Source: Lepidurus packardi
Lineage: Eukaryota; Arthropoda; Branchiopoda; Notostraca; Triopsidae
DNA: 64,000 bases
Direction: 5' to 3'
NCBI GenBank assembly: GCA_023053545.1
Contig: JAKZAN010000007.1
Span: 1,984,001 to 2,048,000 of the forward strand
Shown in pieces: positions 12,420-24,963 of this stretch. Each line of letters begins with the position of its first letter. The first letter of the stretch is position 1. Below the pieces are notes generated by a model. The model saw nothing but the letters and a program-made list of their open reading frames with translations. It made no database searches and was not told the DNA's origin. Both the position numbers and the translations under genes were made by a program.

Positions 12420-15400
12420 ATGGGAAGTCCATATGAAACCATGTCACATTGGAGTGGAGTTGTTATGGATAAGGATGACAGTGAATGTAATCTCCCGTCA
12501 ACAGTCGACATTGAAGCTATTAAAGTAAAAACCAGTTTTATTTCCTGTTTTACAGTAGTCAACTCCATACTTTTCTTTTCTTTTCTAAGGATCCAAGTAT
12601 TCCTACCCCGCCACAACCCCCAGCACACCTTCGAAGGACATCCGCCAGTTTCCCTCTTACTACAATTCCAAGCAATTGGAACATTTTAGAACCCGTTCAC
12701 CTTCACCGTACCCACGCAGATGGCAGTTATCAAAGACCCAAACTTCCGATACCCAAACCAGTGAATGAAATGCATAAGAAGCTTCCAGGGACTATGTCAG
12801 ATTCGGATGACAGCTTTTCCAGTTCCTCGGACGAGGTAATAAAAGCTAATGCTAGAGTGTTCCTTTTTTATTCCTATTTTTCTTTTCAGGAATCTTGCAA
12901 AAGTGGGTCGTGTAGTAGTACAGATAGTTCTGACTCGGATTGCTCCAGTTCTTCTTCACTGTCATCTGATTCTGCGTCAGACTCTGAATCCAATTCAACC
13001 TCCAGCTCCCGCTCCAGCACCCCAGTCCAGGAACCCTCTCTTTCTTCAGAGCGCCTGTCTCAGCCTGCCTTTTCAGTCCGGGAAGCGCATTTTGAGAGAG
13101 GGCGTGTCAAACTAAAGTTAGCAGCTTTAAGCTTCAAAAGCAAAACCTCATGCCCACCCACACCTTCAAGTCCAGTGAAGCGCGTTGTCTCTCAGACACT
13201 GCGCAGAAATGCCTCACCTTTAGCCAAGGTGAGTGTCCATGGTCAATTGGGATTTTCCTAGTTGAATGACATTATTACTTGTCTGTTCTAATAAGAAGTG
13301 TACTTCTTTGACTTAATCTGGGTTTTCAAGGCAAAAAAAGGGATCGCCAGATTGTCAGATGTGGGGTTCGAACCCACGACCCCAATTGGGGACCAGATCT
13401 TAAGTCTGGCGCCTTAACCACTCGGCCAACCTGACATTTTTACGCTCAAGATATGAATATAGCCCAGGCTCACTGAACGAATCAATTTGATTTTCCAGGT
13501 AACATCCGTAGCGTCGGCGTCGGTGGCCAAAAGCCCACGCCAGGTGCAACAGCCCAATAGACCGCTTTCACGTACTCGAACACCTGCCATTGCCAAGCAT
13601 ACAAAGAAAACCGGCACGTTCCAAACCCCCAAACCTGCTGATTCCAGCACTCAGAAATCTCCCGCATTAAGCAAAGCATTACAGCCAGTCAAGAGCAACA
13701 AAAAATCTTGTGTAACGCCAAAGAAACATACCAGTCGTCGCAACAGTGTTTTACAGGTAATTTAATTCTAATAACCCTTTTACTTTATTATATTTTCCTT
13801 AAAAGAATATAAATAACAGTAATTCATGCGTTGTGTTTAGGAACTGGGGCCCGAGGATTTAGTTAGTTTACTGCCCGAGCAGCAACAACCAAGTAGCGCG
13901 GCTGCGGCAACATCAGTGAAGCCACTGTCATCAAGCGAATGTAAAAACATGGACTATCACGATTCGGAAGAGGATGATCTGATTCTACCCATTGTGAGCG
14001 AAGCTATTCACCGCATGGATCTTGAAAGCCAAGATTCTTCCTCTCTAGACCTTCGCCTGGGCGACGTGTTAGAGCAACCTTGCTCTTCTACCTTAGCCAC
14101 TTCAAAACCATCCGAAGCAGCTTCGTCGCCCTCCTTCTCTATGGGTTTACTGAGTTGGGGCTCCAGTGCTAGCTCCGCCCCTAATAGCAACACACCCAGT
14201 CTGGATTCATCCCTTTCCAAAGAAGTGTATTCGCAGCCTGCTACTAAAGGCGCCAAGAAAAGTTTTCCCAGTAAACCCTTTCCCGCCATAACCAGCACGT
14301 CCACTCACAGTTTAACCAAAACGGCTCGGACTGTAGCAGCTCCGGCCGTAGGAGCTGACGTTGTTCCAGCAGTGCAACACCAAGCTGAACTGGATGTGTT
14401 ATTGCGAGTGGATGTCCATCCGTCGAACGTCTCACCCGATTCGGGTATCCAGTCTGTAGCTGGCTCGCCTTTCAGCACCCATCTCTCCGCCTCACCTGCA
14501 TCGCACCTTTCCCAAAGTTCTCCAGCGCATGCGTTGCCAGTAGCACCACCATCTCCTTCTCCTCCCCTCCGGAAATCGCGATCCTGCCGAGAAGTGTCTT
14601 CTCTAGCCTCAGGATTGCATAAAGACAGCAATATCGTGCAAGCTATCCAACGAGGACTGAATGCAGCTCTGAGACTAACGCAGGACGGCGAACAGGAGCG
14701 TAAGAACCCTCCCCGGACTAATCGCAATGCCCGAAAGCCAGAAGAGAAGCCGGAAAAGAAGGTGAAGAAGGAAAACCAGCGCCAATCCAGTGCTACCGTC
14801 AAGAAAAAAGCGCCCCATGAACCTAAGCCAGCCAGTGAGAGAAAGAAGAGCGACAGCCGAAGTAGTAAAGACAAGAGAAATGGATTAATTGTGCCCAAAA
14901 ACTCCAAGACAGCTTCTTTAGCGGTCACCAACACGAACTCAACTCCGAGCAACGCCGTGCCCAATGAACAACCTGACTCGACGTTGAAATCTGCGATGGC
15001 AGCTCAACTGCAAATGCTATTACAGAAAGACAAACGGACTTCGACCCCCGCAACCACGCCTTTCCCCACGACAACAGAAACTACTACAAAGCCTTTGCCG
15101 CCGTCAACTGCGTCGATGGTGTCTCCTGCTTCTGGAGTAAATTCCAACTGTAAAAAACCCGCCAAGAAGCAGAAAAAGTCCTTGGATCCTCTACTGATCC
15201 AAGCCTTAGAGGCAGCGTTAATTCATCTGCAGAATTTGAGGATTTCCCCGGCTCCAGTTTTGGCGCCCGAGTTGTCTAAACCTCGCTTGCCTTCTGTTTT
15301 TGCACGGAGACGATACTTGCCTACTCGAACGAGCAAGAAACGGAAACTGGAGCGCGAAAATGTGGAAACGGGCCCCGAGAAAAACACAACGGCCGACGCG

Positions 15401-18400
15401 GAATCATTGGTAGAGCAGCATCTACCCTTGAAAAAGCGACATCACTTGATCTTAGATAACGCCTTAGCGGCTATAGTCGCCGCGCGCGAACGTGACCGTT
15501 TTCCAGCCGCTTTGGTGTCCCCACTCAGTGCGAAGTCGACGCCCGCGTTGGAGACCAAGCTGAGAGACAAGAGTAACAAGAAGAGTGTCGTTGTACCTGC
15601 CGGTGATTCAAACGCTTCCAAACAAGCAACCGAAAGAACGCCCGGTCCCGCGGCGGTTCCAACTAACGTCGGTAGTCAGGCGGAATTAAAACAACCGGTT
15701 GAAGAAGCTCGGAAGGAATCGCCGGATCCTAAATTGGGTACCAGTGTGACGAGTGTTAAGAAATCGAGAAGACGGAAAGCGAGGAATAAGACAGGCTTCC
15801 CGACCGTCAAACGAAAACGGAAAGTTAAAGTGGTGGCCGCTTTGCAAGCGGAAAGTGAACTCCTCCCAAATGAGAGCGGGAAGAGTGTAGGAGAGGTTGC
15901 GAGTAAAATGGATACACAAGAACCAGCAACGGTGCAGAGCTCTCGAATAACTTTTGCACTGCCGGAGAAGCGCAGGATTGAAGCGCGAAAAGAGGCGCAA
16001 CTCATGCGCAAGCGCAAAAGAGGCAGGGACCGAAGACTGTACAAGAAACGGCCCAGAACTGCGCCCTATTCTGCGGGCGATGAAGTCGAAAGTGGAGACA
16101 GGTAAACGCAAAAGAATGGTCAAATTTTATTTTCTCTGTAAAACATTTACTAATCTACCGTCCTGTTCGTGTTTTCGTTATTATAGTGACGCCCCCTTGC
16201 CGTTGGACTGTATAAGTGAAACGCCTTCAGGAGATGAAACGCTGTCCAATATCCGAGAATGCAAAAGCAGTAAAAGCAAAGCCCCACGTTGGCGGAAACG
16301 GTACTTGGCTGCTGGGCTGTTTTCTAATACCTTTAAAGCGGACGAGCCAACCCAGTCTGCATCCAGCACTGCTCCGTCTAGCCAAATATCCTCCAAGTTA
16401 TTGCACTATGACCCCCAAGAGCATCCGCATGGCTTGTTGCCACCGCCGTTCCATTGCGAACGTTGGCTGAGAAGAAAGCGCCGCGATTTTCATTTGCCTT
16501 TTGATCTCTGGTGGCTGCATACGCATGGGAAACTACCTGGTCGTGAACCGAGCGTTCCTTCGTGGAATTACAGGAAAATTAGGACGAGTAGGACGAACAC
16601 TATTTGTACTGTACAAGAAATATTATTTATTCAAATGCGTCTTACAACATTTTCCAGATGTTTACTATGACGTGAAACCGCCTTACACCAATGATGCCCA
16701 AGCCTGCAACTGCAGAAGGCCAAACGATTGCAAAACACCAGGTTGTGGCGACGACTGCATTAATCGGCTGGTGTACACGGAGTGTTCCCCACATTTGTGC
16801 CCCTCTGCGGATCTCTGTTCCAATCAGCGAATCCAGAAACATCAGTGGGCCCCTGGAGTGGAGCGTTTCATGACGAAAGAAAAAGGCTGGGGTGTGTGGA
16901 CCAAAGAGCCTATTAAAGAGAGCCACTTCATTTTGGAGTATGTAGGCGAGGTGGTCAGCGAACGCGAGTTTAAACACCGTATGGGCACCATCTATGTCAA
17001 TGATACGCATCATTACTGTCTTCATTTGGACGGCGGACTTGTCATTGACGGACATCGGATGGGCGGAGATGGTGCGTAACGTTCTAAATTTGAATTCTAT
17101 GCTCGTTTCTGGCACGCCAAGTTTCTCCTTTATCATTTACTGTTTCATAGAGTTTATGTTTGGCTAATCTTGTGTATTTACTTTTGTATGTTTTCAATTT
17201 CAGGTCGATTTGTGAACCACTCGTGTGCCCCTAATTGTGAAATCCAAAAGTGGTGTGTGAATGGCTTATTCCGAATGGCGCTGTTTGCGTTAAGGGATAT
17301 TGAGCCATATGAGGAATTGACGTATGACTACAATTTCTCCTTGTTCAATCCAGCAGAGGGACAAGTAAATTTGAATTCTCCTTCAAGAATAATTTTTTAA
17401 GAACATTGTCCCTTTAGCCCTGTAAATGTGGAAGTACGCATTGCAGAGGAGTTATTGGAGGTAGGTACCAACGTTTGGCCCCGCCTCCTGCATCCCCCGC
17501 CTTGCGCGTGAAGCCTGTAACTGCCAAAGGCCAAAAAAGGAGAAAGAAATCAGACAGAGAATGCAATCCGAGCAATGCAGCAACCAACCAAGATGAAAAA
17601 GAAGAAGTTATGGAGAGTGTGTTGTACCATGCAACCAGTTTACAGCCAATCAAGCCATTGTCTCAGTCTTCCCGATCTTTCATTACGGAGCACCGTTGTT
17701 TCCTGATCAAAAACTACGAAAAGGTACGAATTCTATTGTTTCTGTTTTCTACGTAATTTTTACCAATTTGAATTTGAATTCTTATTATTTTTATTGTTTT
17801 GTATTTATAGGTACGGATAATGAGAGACAAGATGAGGCTGACGGCGACAGGGGCATCTACGTTGTCCACTGTTGCTAGCGCACCAGTAACACCCAGTGTC
17901 GCACCTTCTGTTCACCATCTCCTAACCATGGGGAATACGCGATCTGTGAAAACTCGTCGCCTTGCACAAGCTGAAGATGATCCTCATCTTAACCGGATAA
18001 CCAAATTGGCCCCTATGCTTCGCGAGCTGTACAACATAGTTGTAAAAGCATCCAACGAAGAAAATGGCATTTTAGCAGCGCATTTTTTCACTCTACCCTC
18101 CAAGAAGAAATGCCCTGAATACTACGCCAAGATTGCCCAGCCCATGGATCTGATCAGTATTGAAAACAAAATTAGCGCTGGACAGTACTCCGACCCGGCT
18201 CTTTTCGATGCCGATCTGAAACTTGTCTTGGACAACGCCAGCAGGTTCTACGGCCGGAATACACCCGAGGGTTTAACGGCCTTGCAGTTTACAACGACCT
18301 ACGTCCAAGCTAAAAAAGAACGAGCACAAAAATTTCGGTAAGATTTCCTAGTTTTGCCGTAACTATTTTAAACAAAATATTACAATTATTCTGCAATTAA

Positions 18401-20003
18401 TTTTAGAGTAAAGATTAGTTACATAATAGATTGCCAATCTTATGCGTATTCTTTTGATTTTTATAGGGAATTGTTGGGTCCAGATTTTCCTCTATCTTTC
18501 CTGGCTGCGTCCCCTTCGGAAGTGGAAGAAGACGTGGTTAGGTGTCCCTGTGGTCTGTTCCAGGACGAAGGGCCCATGGTACAATGCGAACGCTGTTTGA
18601 CATGGCAGCATTGTGACTGCATGGGCATTGACCAATCCCAGATCACTGGCGAAGGCAGCAAATATTTCTGCGAAATGTGCAGCCCAAGGCCGGTGTCCTT
18701 GGATATTGTTCTCGTGCCTCAGCCCGAACAACCGCCAGAAGGCCATGTCTATTACTTGTCTTTAACGTACGGTGACCTGCAAGTACGACAAGGTACAGCG
18801 GATTGTATGAGAGGTAGACTTTTCAGCCGAACTAACTTCTACTTTTCAATAGGTGATTGTGTTTATGTTCTCCGAGACCATGATACACCTCAATCCAGGC
18901 ATGTTTTATGGGGAAATGACACCGAGTCCCTTCGAGGCATGTTTCCCACTCCACGGTTACCTCATCGCTTGCCACCGCATTTGGCAATCAAGGGATTGGA
19001 TATCTTCCAAATTGAGAGACTGTGGATTGATGAGAAGTAGGATAACCTAGTGTAAGAGCGGAAACTAACGCATTATTGTTACATTTTTGCAGGGGAGAGC
19101 GATTTGTCTACGGCCATCACTATTTGCGCCCTCATGAAACGTATCATGAACCATCTCGACGGTTTTTCTCACAAGAGGTGTTGCATGTACCTTTGTATGA
19201 AGCAGTACCCTTATGGGCCGTTGCTGGTCGCTGCTGGGTATTGGACTTGAACACCTATGGCAAAGGGCGGCCTGTGGATGCGTTGGGTTGTGAGGAGCAC
19301 ATTTATGTGTGCGAGCTGCGTGTGGATCGTACGGCGCGTTTGTTTACGCGAATGGCCCGGCCGAAGTTTCCGACTTGCACGAGACCTTTCGCGTTCGAAA
19401 ACTTCCCAGCTCGATTGAAACTGCAAAGAACCTATAAGGTAAAACTTGAATCAACTTAAATCCTAGGATTGATTTATTTTAATTCTGAATTTTGCTCTTA
19501 TAGCCACATGATACTCCTTCGGAAGCAACGAAAGAAAAAGGAGGAGGTAAATTCAAACGCAAGAGCATGGAAAAAGACAAAGTTGAGCCAGTGAACGTGC
19601 GAAGCCCTGCAGGGGCTTCCACAGCCAAATCTCAAGCTAACAAAGAGAGCAGGAATAACAAATCTCGTGAAAAGGACAAAGATAAAGAAAGGCCTAAACG
19701 GCAAGACAAAGGTAACGAAGCAAATGTGACGGATAGGCCAGTAAGCCAAGTTGTTGAAGAAGGCACAGTGCTGTCTTCAGGATCTCGGGAAGCCCAAGTA
19801 ATTTCGTTGAAAAATTAGCATGTATTTATGTAATTTCTATGACACTCTTGTTATTGCAGTATGGTCAGCAAAGGAGTCGTCTGAATAACGTGTTGTTGCG
19901 ACTGTTGAGTCGTCAATGTTGTAAGCAGCCTTTGGACGTGTCTTACTTATTGGGAAGTAGTCGAAGACAGCGCAAGAAAGTAACACCTGAACCGAAACGG
20001 TGA
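12420..20003 (+). CDS. ASH1L: histone H3K36 methyltransferase ASH1/ASH1L
   Basis: ASH1 is a trithorax-group nuclear enzyme that dimethylates H3 Lys36 and keeps developmental genes active. About 15 exons were traced from 12420, giving roughly 2,100 residues. The N-terminal two thirds are low-complexity, basic and Ser-rich, mostly in one large exon (about 13842-16101). Then follow FHCERWLRRKRRDFHLPFD, the AWS Cys cluster (CNCRRPNDCKTPGCGDDC), the SET domain with NHSCAPNC and ELTYDYNF, the post-SET CKCGSTHC, a bromodomain (about 18000-18340), a PHD finger (CPCGLFQDEGPMVQCERC, from 18541) and a BAH domain (18700-19440). The end, LDVSYLLGSS..., matches the ASH1 C-terminus. The SET domain is interrupted by an intron at about 17072-17203. 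A tRNA gene sits antisense in the third traced intron (13229-13498). The N-terminal start is the least certain part. Confidence 0.95.
13333..13339 (-). terminator. Pol III terminator of tRNA-Leu
   Basis: Seven A on the plus strand read as TTTTTTT on the minus strand, 13 bases past the tRNA 3' end. This is a standard RNA polymerase III stop. Confidence 0.85.
13353..13435 (-). tRNA. tRNA-Leu (anticodon UAA)
   Basis: The 83-nt minus-strand sequence folds as a leucine tRNA with a long variable arm. The acceptor arms GTCAGGT/ATCTGAC pair, the A box is TGGCCGAGTGG, the B box is GGTTCGAACCC, and the anticodon loop CTTAAGA carries TAA. No intron is present. It lies antisense within an intron of ASH1L (13229-13498). 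Confidence 0.96.
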
Positions 20004-20679
20004 TTAAAGGAGAAATCTGGAGTGTGTTTAATGCCGGTTATTCGGAAAACGAGAAATGGAAGGGAAAGCAGGCAGCTAAAGAAGTGCATCTGGTGCTGAC
20101 AACTCAAATCTCGTGCTTTTTTTATTACTTGTTCATTTATTTTTACGGTTTGAATTTTTCTGTCTTAGTAAACCCAGTATTTATTTATGATTTAGCAAAT
20201 AGCAATAGGGTATCACTATTTGAATCGTGGTATCTTAAAATGGTGCGCAAGAAAACTGGTGACATGGAATTGTACATAACGTGTTATCGCATGTCGCATT
20301 GTCATTGTCGTAATAAGTGAAATATGGCTGGCTTTTTAGCAGGAAAGATGATTCGAGACAAGCATGAATTGTGGAAGCCTTAGCGGCCCTTGTTTTTTAT
20401 AATTAGGGGCGTGATTATTTATAACAAACGACAATATAGAACACCACAAAAAATGTGCTGGAGCCTTGTTCTTTTGAATGACGCGGTGTGACGTAGTGAG
20501 CCCTAACAAAGTAGTTGCTTTGGGTTGTCGCAGTTATATAAGGCCGTTGTAAATACGGTGAATGAAAACAACATGAAAATAACGTGCCAAGAGTACTAAT
20601 TAAGCACTTAGCGAGTTAAGTACAGGTAAGACATCTGAATATTGGGCTTTCTATTAACATAACTCTTTAAGGTGATTCA
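20004..20679. other. ASH1L 3' flank and PARP16 promoter region
   Basis: No conserved coding frame is seen; a 106-codon frame at 20000-20320 is AT-rich and unconvincing. The right end holds a TATA-like box at 20535-20543 and a probable 5'UTR exon of PARP16 ending TACAG|GTAAGA at 20625, with a 46-base intron to 20671. Confidence 0.5.
20535..20543 (+). promoter_or_regulatory. TATA box upstream of PARP16
   Basis: TATATAAGG lies about 85 bases before a good splice donor (20626) and about 140 bases before the PARP16 start codon, where a TATA box for a short 5'UTR exon would be expected. No strong initiator was found. Confidence 0.4.
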
Positions 20680-21795
20680 ATGGATCCTGAAGATTTACCA
20701 AGATTGGGGAATGATTTGAAATGGTCTCTTTTCACTGCTTCAGCCCAAAGCTTTAAATTCGATTCATTGTTGAAACCTTTGCCAAATTGCTATATTCTTG
20801 ACAATGGCGAAATAGATATAGAACGTATCGTAAGGACTTATTTATTTTGATTCTTGTCGCTTATATTTTGCTTTTTTCGCAGAGAAGGGAGATAGAAGAA
20901 GTAGAAGATACTTCTTCAGATAGCCAGCAAAATTTGTTTAATTACGTACTTCAGTCTACGCCAAATCTACAAATTTCCACGCTAGACGAGGTAGTATATT
21001 TCGATTTTCGGAAAATACTAGCCAGCTAATGTTTTGTTTTACTTTTAGGCATTAACAGATGTTGCCAAAGAGCCAAACATTCATTCCATAAATATTAGCA
21101 AACCACCAAACTATGTTGTAAAAGTAGGTTGGGACGAAACCCAAGAATCACGCTGGCGTAATTTAAAGAATACGAGCTTTTCACACTTTGGTTTCCACGG
21201 CAGCCGTCTTGAAAATTTCTATTCCATTCTTTCAACGGGGTTGCATCAGCACCGTAATAAGGTACACGACTTTTGTTGTTATATTTTTGGATTTTCTGAA
21301 TTCTTGCCTTACATACAGAACTCCTTATTCGGACAAGGCGTCTACCTGTCTAGCGAACTTAGCCTTTGTTTGATGTATAGCCCAAGTGGCCTAGGCTGGA
21401 AAAGAAGCCGAATGGGACCAGTATTAAGCTGTGTAGCTTTATGTGAGATGATTGACCATCCGGACGTGAAATGCGCCTTAACCCAAAATCCTAATCGAGC
21501 CCAAGTGGAAGATAGCATTGGCGGCAACGTTCCAGAAAAGTACTTTGTTGTAACCAATGATGACGTTGTTCGCGTCCGCTATTTATTCGTGTATACCAGC
21601 AAGGGCCATCTGGTAAGCCGAAACATTTCAGTTTTGGCAACAGAATGGATGAGGAAACATAAAACGGTGCTCCTCATTGTTGCATATATTTGTATTTTCG
21701 TGATTGCCGGAATGTCAGGCTCTTCAAGTTGGAGTAACTGGAAACGATGGCTGCGCAAAATTTCTAAAAGCTACTTGGCAAGTTTTGTTCAGTAA
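20680..21795 (+). CDS. PARP16: mono-ADP-ribosyltransferase PARP16
   Basis: PARP16 is a tail-anchored ER and nuclear-envelope mono-ADP-ribosyltransferase that modifies stress-response proteins. The model starts MDPEDLPRLGNDLKWSLF and uses short introns at about 20830-20880, 20991-21047 and 21262-21320. The catalytic domain shows FHGSRLENF (the NAD-binding His), LFGQGVYLSSELSL (Tyr) and EKYFVVTNDD...VRYLFVY, in the order found in human PARP16. A single C-terminal membrane helix (VLLIVAYICIFVIAG) is followed by a short basic tail. Length is about 300 residues, as usual. The H-Y-Y arrangement fits mono- rather than poly-ADP-ribosylation. Confidence 0.94.
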
Positions 21796-21962
21796 AATCC
21801 GCACAAAAATTTTGAAAAACTTGAATCAAACTAATACGATTTTTTTTTTTTTTTTTTAAGAAATCAGAGATACATGATGGGATTGTCATAAACTAACAAG
21901 CGTATAATGAATTCGGCACAGGACGGATATTTGTTTAGATAAATGAAATGAAACCAAAGTAT

Positions 21963-22864
21963 TCACTCAACAGTTACTTCTTTCTTTTCATCGGGAGTAT
22001 CCTTCGATGTTTCCTTCTTCAGCTTCTCTTTGCTGTCTTTTTCGTCTTTGTCCGTCAAGTTTTCGGATTCGAAGTCGTACTCTGCAAACCCTTCAGGATC
22101 AACAGGGGAATCCTCATCCTCGTCCTCAGCTAAGGGACACTGCAAACAACGGCTTTCGTTGATACCATAATTGATGCACGTACTACCCACGCATTCGCAG
22201 CATCCATCATGAAACCAACGATAAGACGAAGCGCCCATAGCGCTGCATGATTTGCGGCATTTTTGCCACGACATGCATTGACTCATATAAGCTACTGTGC
22301 AATTCACAGTGATGAGGTCTTTGAGAGGAATAACTTCTTGCTCCGCGTCAATTGTCTTGTACTTGATCTCTTTGTCAAGTTTAGGGCGAAAAATTGACAA
22401 ATTCAAATCGATAGGGAACGTAAAAGTGACCCAACGATTGATCGTGTCTCTTTCTTCTGTTAGTGCTTTGAAAAGATCTGGAATGGATTCATTTTCAGAG
22501 AGTTCTTCAACGTGGGATTTTTTTGACAATTCGCTTGCCGTATCGTTCGGCTTCGGGCACATTTCTAAGAACAAATAAAATGGCACAATGAATTTGTTTC
22601 TTATAATAGCATTAACTTGAAACGGTTACACCGTTTAGGGCTATAACACTCACCAACACATGAACAGCACTCGGTGTAAAGGTAATCCAGGCAGGTAAAG
22701 CATTCTTTACAACAAGTACAATTTCTCAGTTCGCATTTGCAGGACTGTGTAAGCATGCACTTGCTCACAATGCTTGCACAGACAGCTTGGTTGCACGAAT
22801 AGACATACGTGACGGATATAACCAAAGCAAAGCAAATTGCGAAAAATATACTAGGCTTCAACAT
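21963..22864 (-). CDS. TWSG1: twisted gastrulation BMP-binding protein
   Basis: TSG is a secreted protein that binds BMPs and chordin and tunes dorsoventral signalling. The minus-strand model starts at 22864 with a signal peptide (MLKPSIFFAICFALVISVTYVYS) and the N-terminal Cys-rich BMP-binding domain (CNQAVCASIVSKC, CCKECFTCLDY, ECCSCV). One intron of about 70 bases follows, then ALTEERDTINRWVTF and the C-terminal domain with SMGASSYRWFHDGCCECVG. After the last conserved Cys (RCLQCPL) the protein continues for about 55 residues rich in Asp, Glu and Lys. Vertebrate TSG ends near that Cys, so this tail is an extension. It is head-to-head with OXA1L. Confidence 0.94.
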
Positions 22865-23233
22865 TTCTGTTCAACAAAATCATGCAGTTCAACAATGAAA
22901 AATCTTGGTGCGGAAGACGATCTCAAAGAACTTACCGGGCTATTGTGGCTGGATCGCTTCGAGATCCACTTAATGAGAACCTTGCAGGATTGCACCTTGT
23001 TTTGTTTTCAAGGCGAGAAAGGATTGTTGAGGAATTTGCATAAACAAAGGTGTGCTTCAAAAAGCCCTCGGAGGTTTTCAGCAGCGTACCCCACCTACCG
23101 TTTATCTTTGTATTTCCGTCTGACATCTGGATTAGCCGGTCCAGAGGAAAACACAAGTCCACGTGAGGTTTGATGTGGTGATTAGAATATCAAGGTTTTG
23201 CAATTCTATAGTTCCTTTGAGTAAGAACCTAAC
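22865..23233. promoter_or_regulatory. divergent region between TSG and OXA1L
   Basis: About 370 bases separate the two start codons. Open frames here on both strands are short and unlike known proteins. It presumably carries promoters for both genes. No specific motif is convincing. Confidence 0.4.
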
Positions 23234-24963
23234 ATGCAAAACTTAAGCCGATTGTGCAGTTTCAAAAATTCAATTCAGCCTTTAGTCCGGTTTCAGAATG
23301 TATCCAGCGTTTATCTTTCCAGAGGCGAAAGCAGAAAACCCGGAACATCTTTGTCATCTCTTAAAGTAATGCCTTTATATCCTTTGCCCTATAGTAATGA
23401 TGCTGTTATTTTAGGTTACTTTACCTTGTGCTACATACCAGAGTTCAAGGAATTTCACGTGGAGTTTCTGGTCTCCTGAAAAGTCCCCTTTGCAAATAAT
23501 CGATGCACCCACACTAACGTCAGTGCCGTTGGCGGCAAACCAGTCAAGGTGAAGAACTTTTTACTTTCTTGACAGAACTAAAGGAACACATTACTCGTAG
23601 CAGTGCGGTACCTCCTGACTATATACCCCCACCTCCGGTTGTCTCTCCAGACGCTACACTCTCACCTGAGAACATGGAAGCCATAACTCAGGCACTTGCT
23701 GAGCCAAGTTTTAGCTCAGTTGGTCTGGGGGGTTATGGTCCTGTCGGTCTCACCCAGTATACTATGGAATTCCTGCACACCGGACTTGACATACCTTGGT
23801 GGACTTGCATAGCCCTGGGTTAGTCTTGAAACGATATATACTTATTTATAGCGTTTATGCATTACTTATTGTGGAAAAAATCAAGGCACGTTAACCGTTC
23901 GCCTGGCGCTGTTCCCGCTGGTTATTATGGCACAGCGTAACGCAGCCAAGATGGCAAACAATATGCCACAAATTCAAGTACTCCAGCTGAAAATGACCCA
24001 AGCGAGGCAATCGGGAAACGCAATGGAAGCTGCCCGTTATGGCCAAGAAATGATGCTGTATATGAAAGAAAAAGATATCAGCCCTTTAAGAAACATGGCT
24101 GTTCCCTTAGCCCAAGTATAAACACATGTTTTACCAGGTTCGTAAGAAAAACTAGTGCTCAAGTTGTCTTTTCTGTAGGCTCCAATATTTATATCCTTTT
24201 TCTTGGCATTACGGGGAATGGCTAATACGCCGGTTGCGAGTATGAGGGAAGGTGGCTTGTGGTGGTTTACGGACTTGACGGTTACCGATCCGTATTATAT
24301 TTTGCCCGTTCTCACTAGCGCAACCATGTTTTTAACCATCAAAGTAATTATACAAAATTCATAGGTATAAATATTAACTAACGTGTTGTCAGCTTGGAAC
24401 CGATGCTGCTAATTTTGATACTGGCTCAGGCAAAATGGTTCAGTATTTTCTAAAGGCCATGCCTGTGATAATGTTCCCTTTCATCATGAACTTCCCTGCG
24501 GTATGCTATTTTTAAAAAACCGATACAGTTTCTTACAAGAACAGTGTTCCCATTTTAGGCTATTTTGTGTTACTGGCTTTCGACAAACTTGATTTCCTTG
24601 GTGCAAGTGGGTATCTTACGGATTCCCACTGTGCGAAGCTACTTTAATATAGACCAACTGAAAAAGTTTTCACCAGAATCGATGCCGGTCAAACAAAAAG
24701 GATTCGTGGAAGGCTTCAAAGAATGTAAACTACATAAATAACTTTCCAAATCAGCTTCATAATAATTGTATTACCTTTTAGCCTGGACAAACATGAAGAT
24801 TACCAAACAAATGGAAGAAAGGCAAAAATTTGATGAGCTGCAATTTAAGAGAGCTGGATTGGGTCCAGTGACGAAAACGTACAAATACGATCCCACTAAA
24901 CAAGCACAGGTTACAACACAGAAAATTATGCAGCAAGGCATGAGTGCGGCGAAAAAGTCATAG
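23234..24963 (+). CDS. OXA1L: mitochondrial inner membrane insertase OXA1L
   Basis: OXA1 inserts mitochondrially and nuclear encoded proteins into the inner membrane. The N-terminus ([20 protein letters not shown]) is basic and Ser-rich, a likely presequence. A best-fit second intron is 23471-23543, with branch-like CACTAAC. The core begins [15 protein letters not shown], then [55 protein letters not shown], and the last membrane segments ([20 protein letters not shown]). A basic C-terminal ribosome-binding tail ends MSAAKKS. Other introns are near 23822-23884, 24118-24178, 24342-24391, 24500-24558 and 24725-24780. Exon joins before about 23575 are less certain. Confidence 0.92.

Noticed and set aside
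14305..16123. Several minus-strand open frames of 120-219 codons
   Set aside because: They lie antisense to the large ASH1L exon and mirror its codon bias; no conserved domain and no splice logic.
23544..23600. Apparent frame break in OXA1L near the N-terminus
   Set aside because: A 73-base intron (23471-23543) with a branch-like CACTAAC restores the frame, so a pseudogene is not needed.
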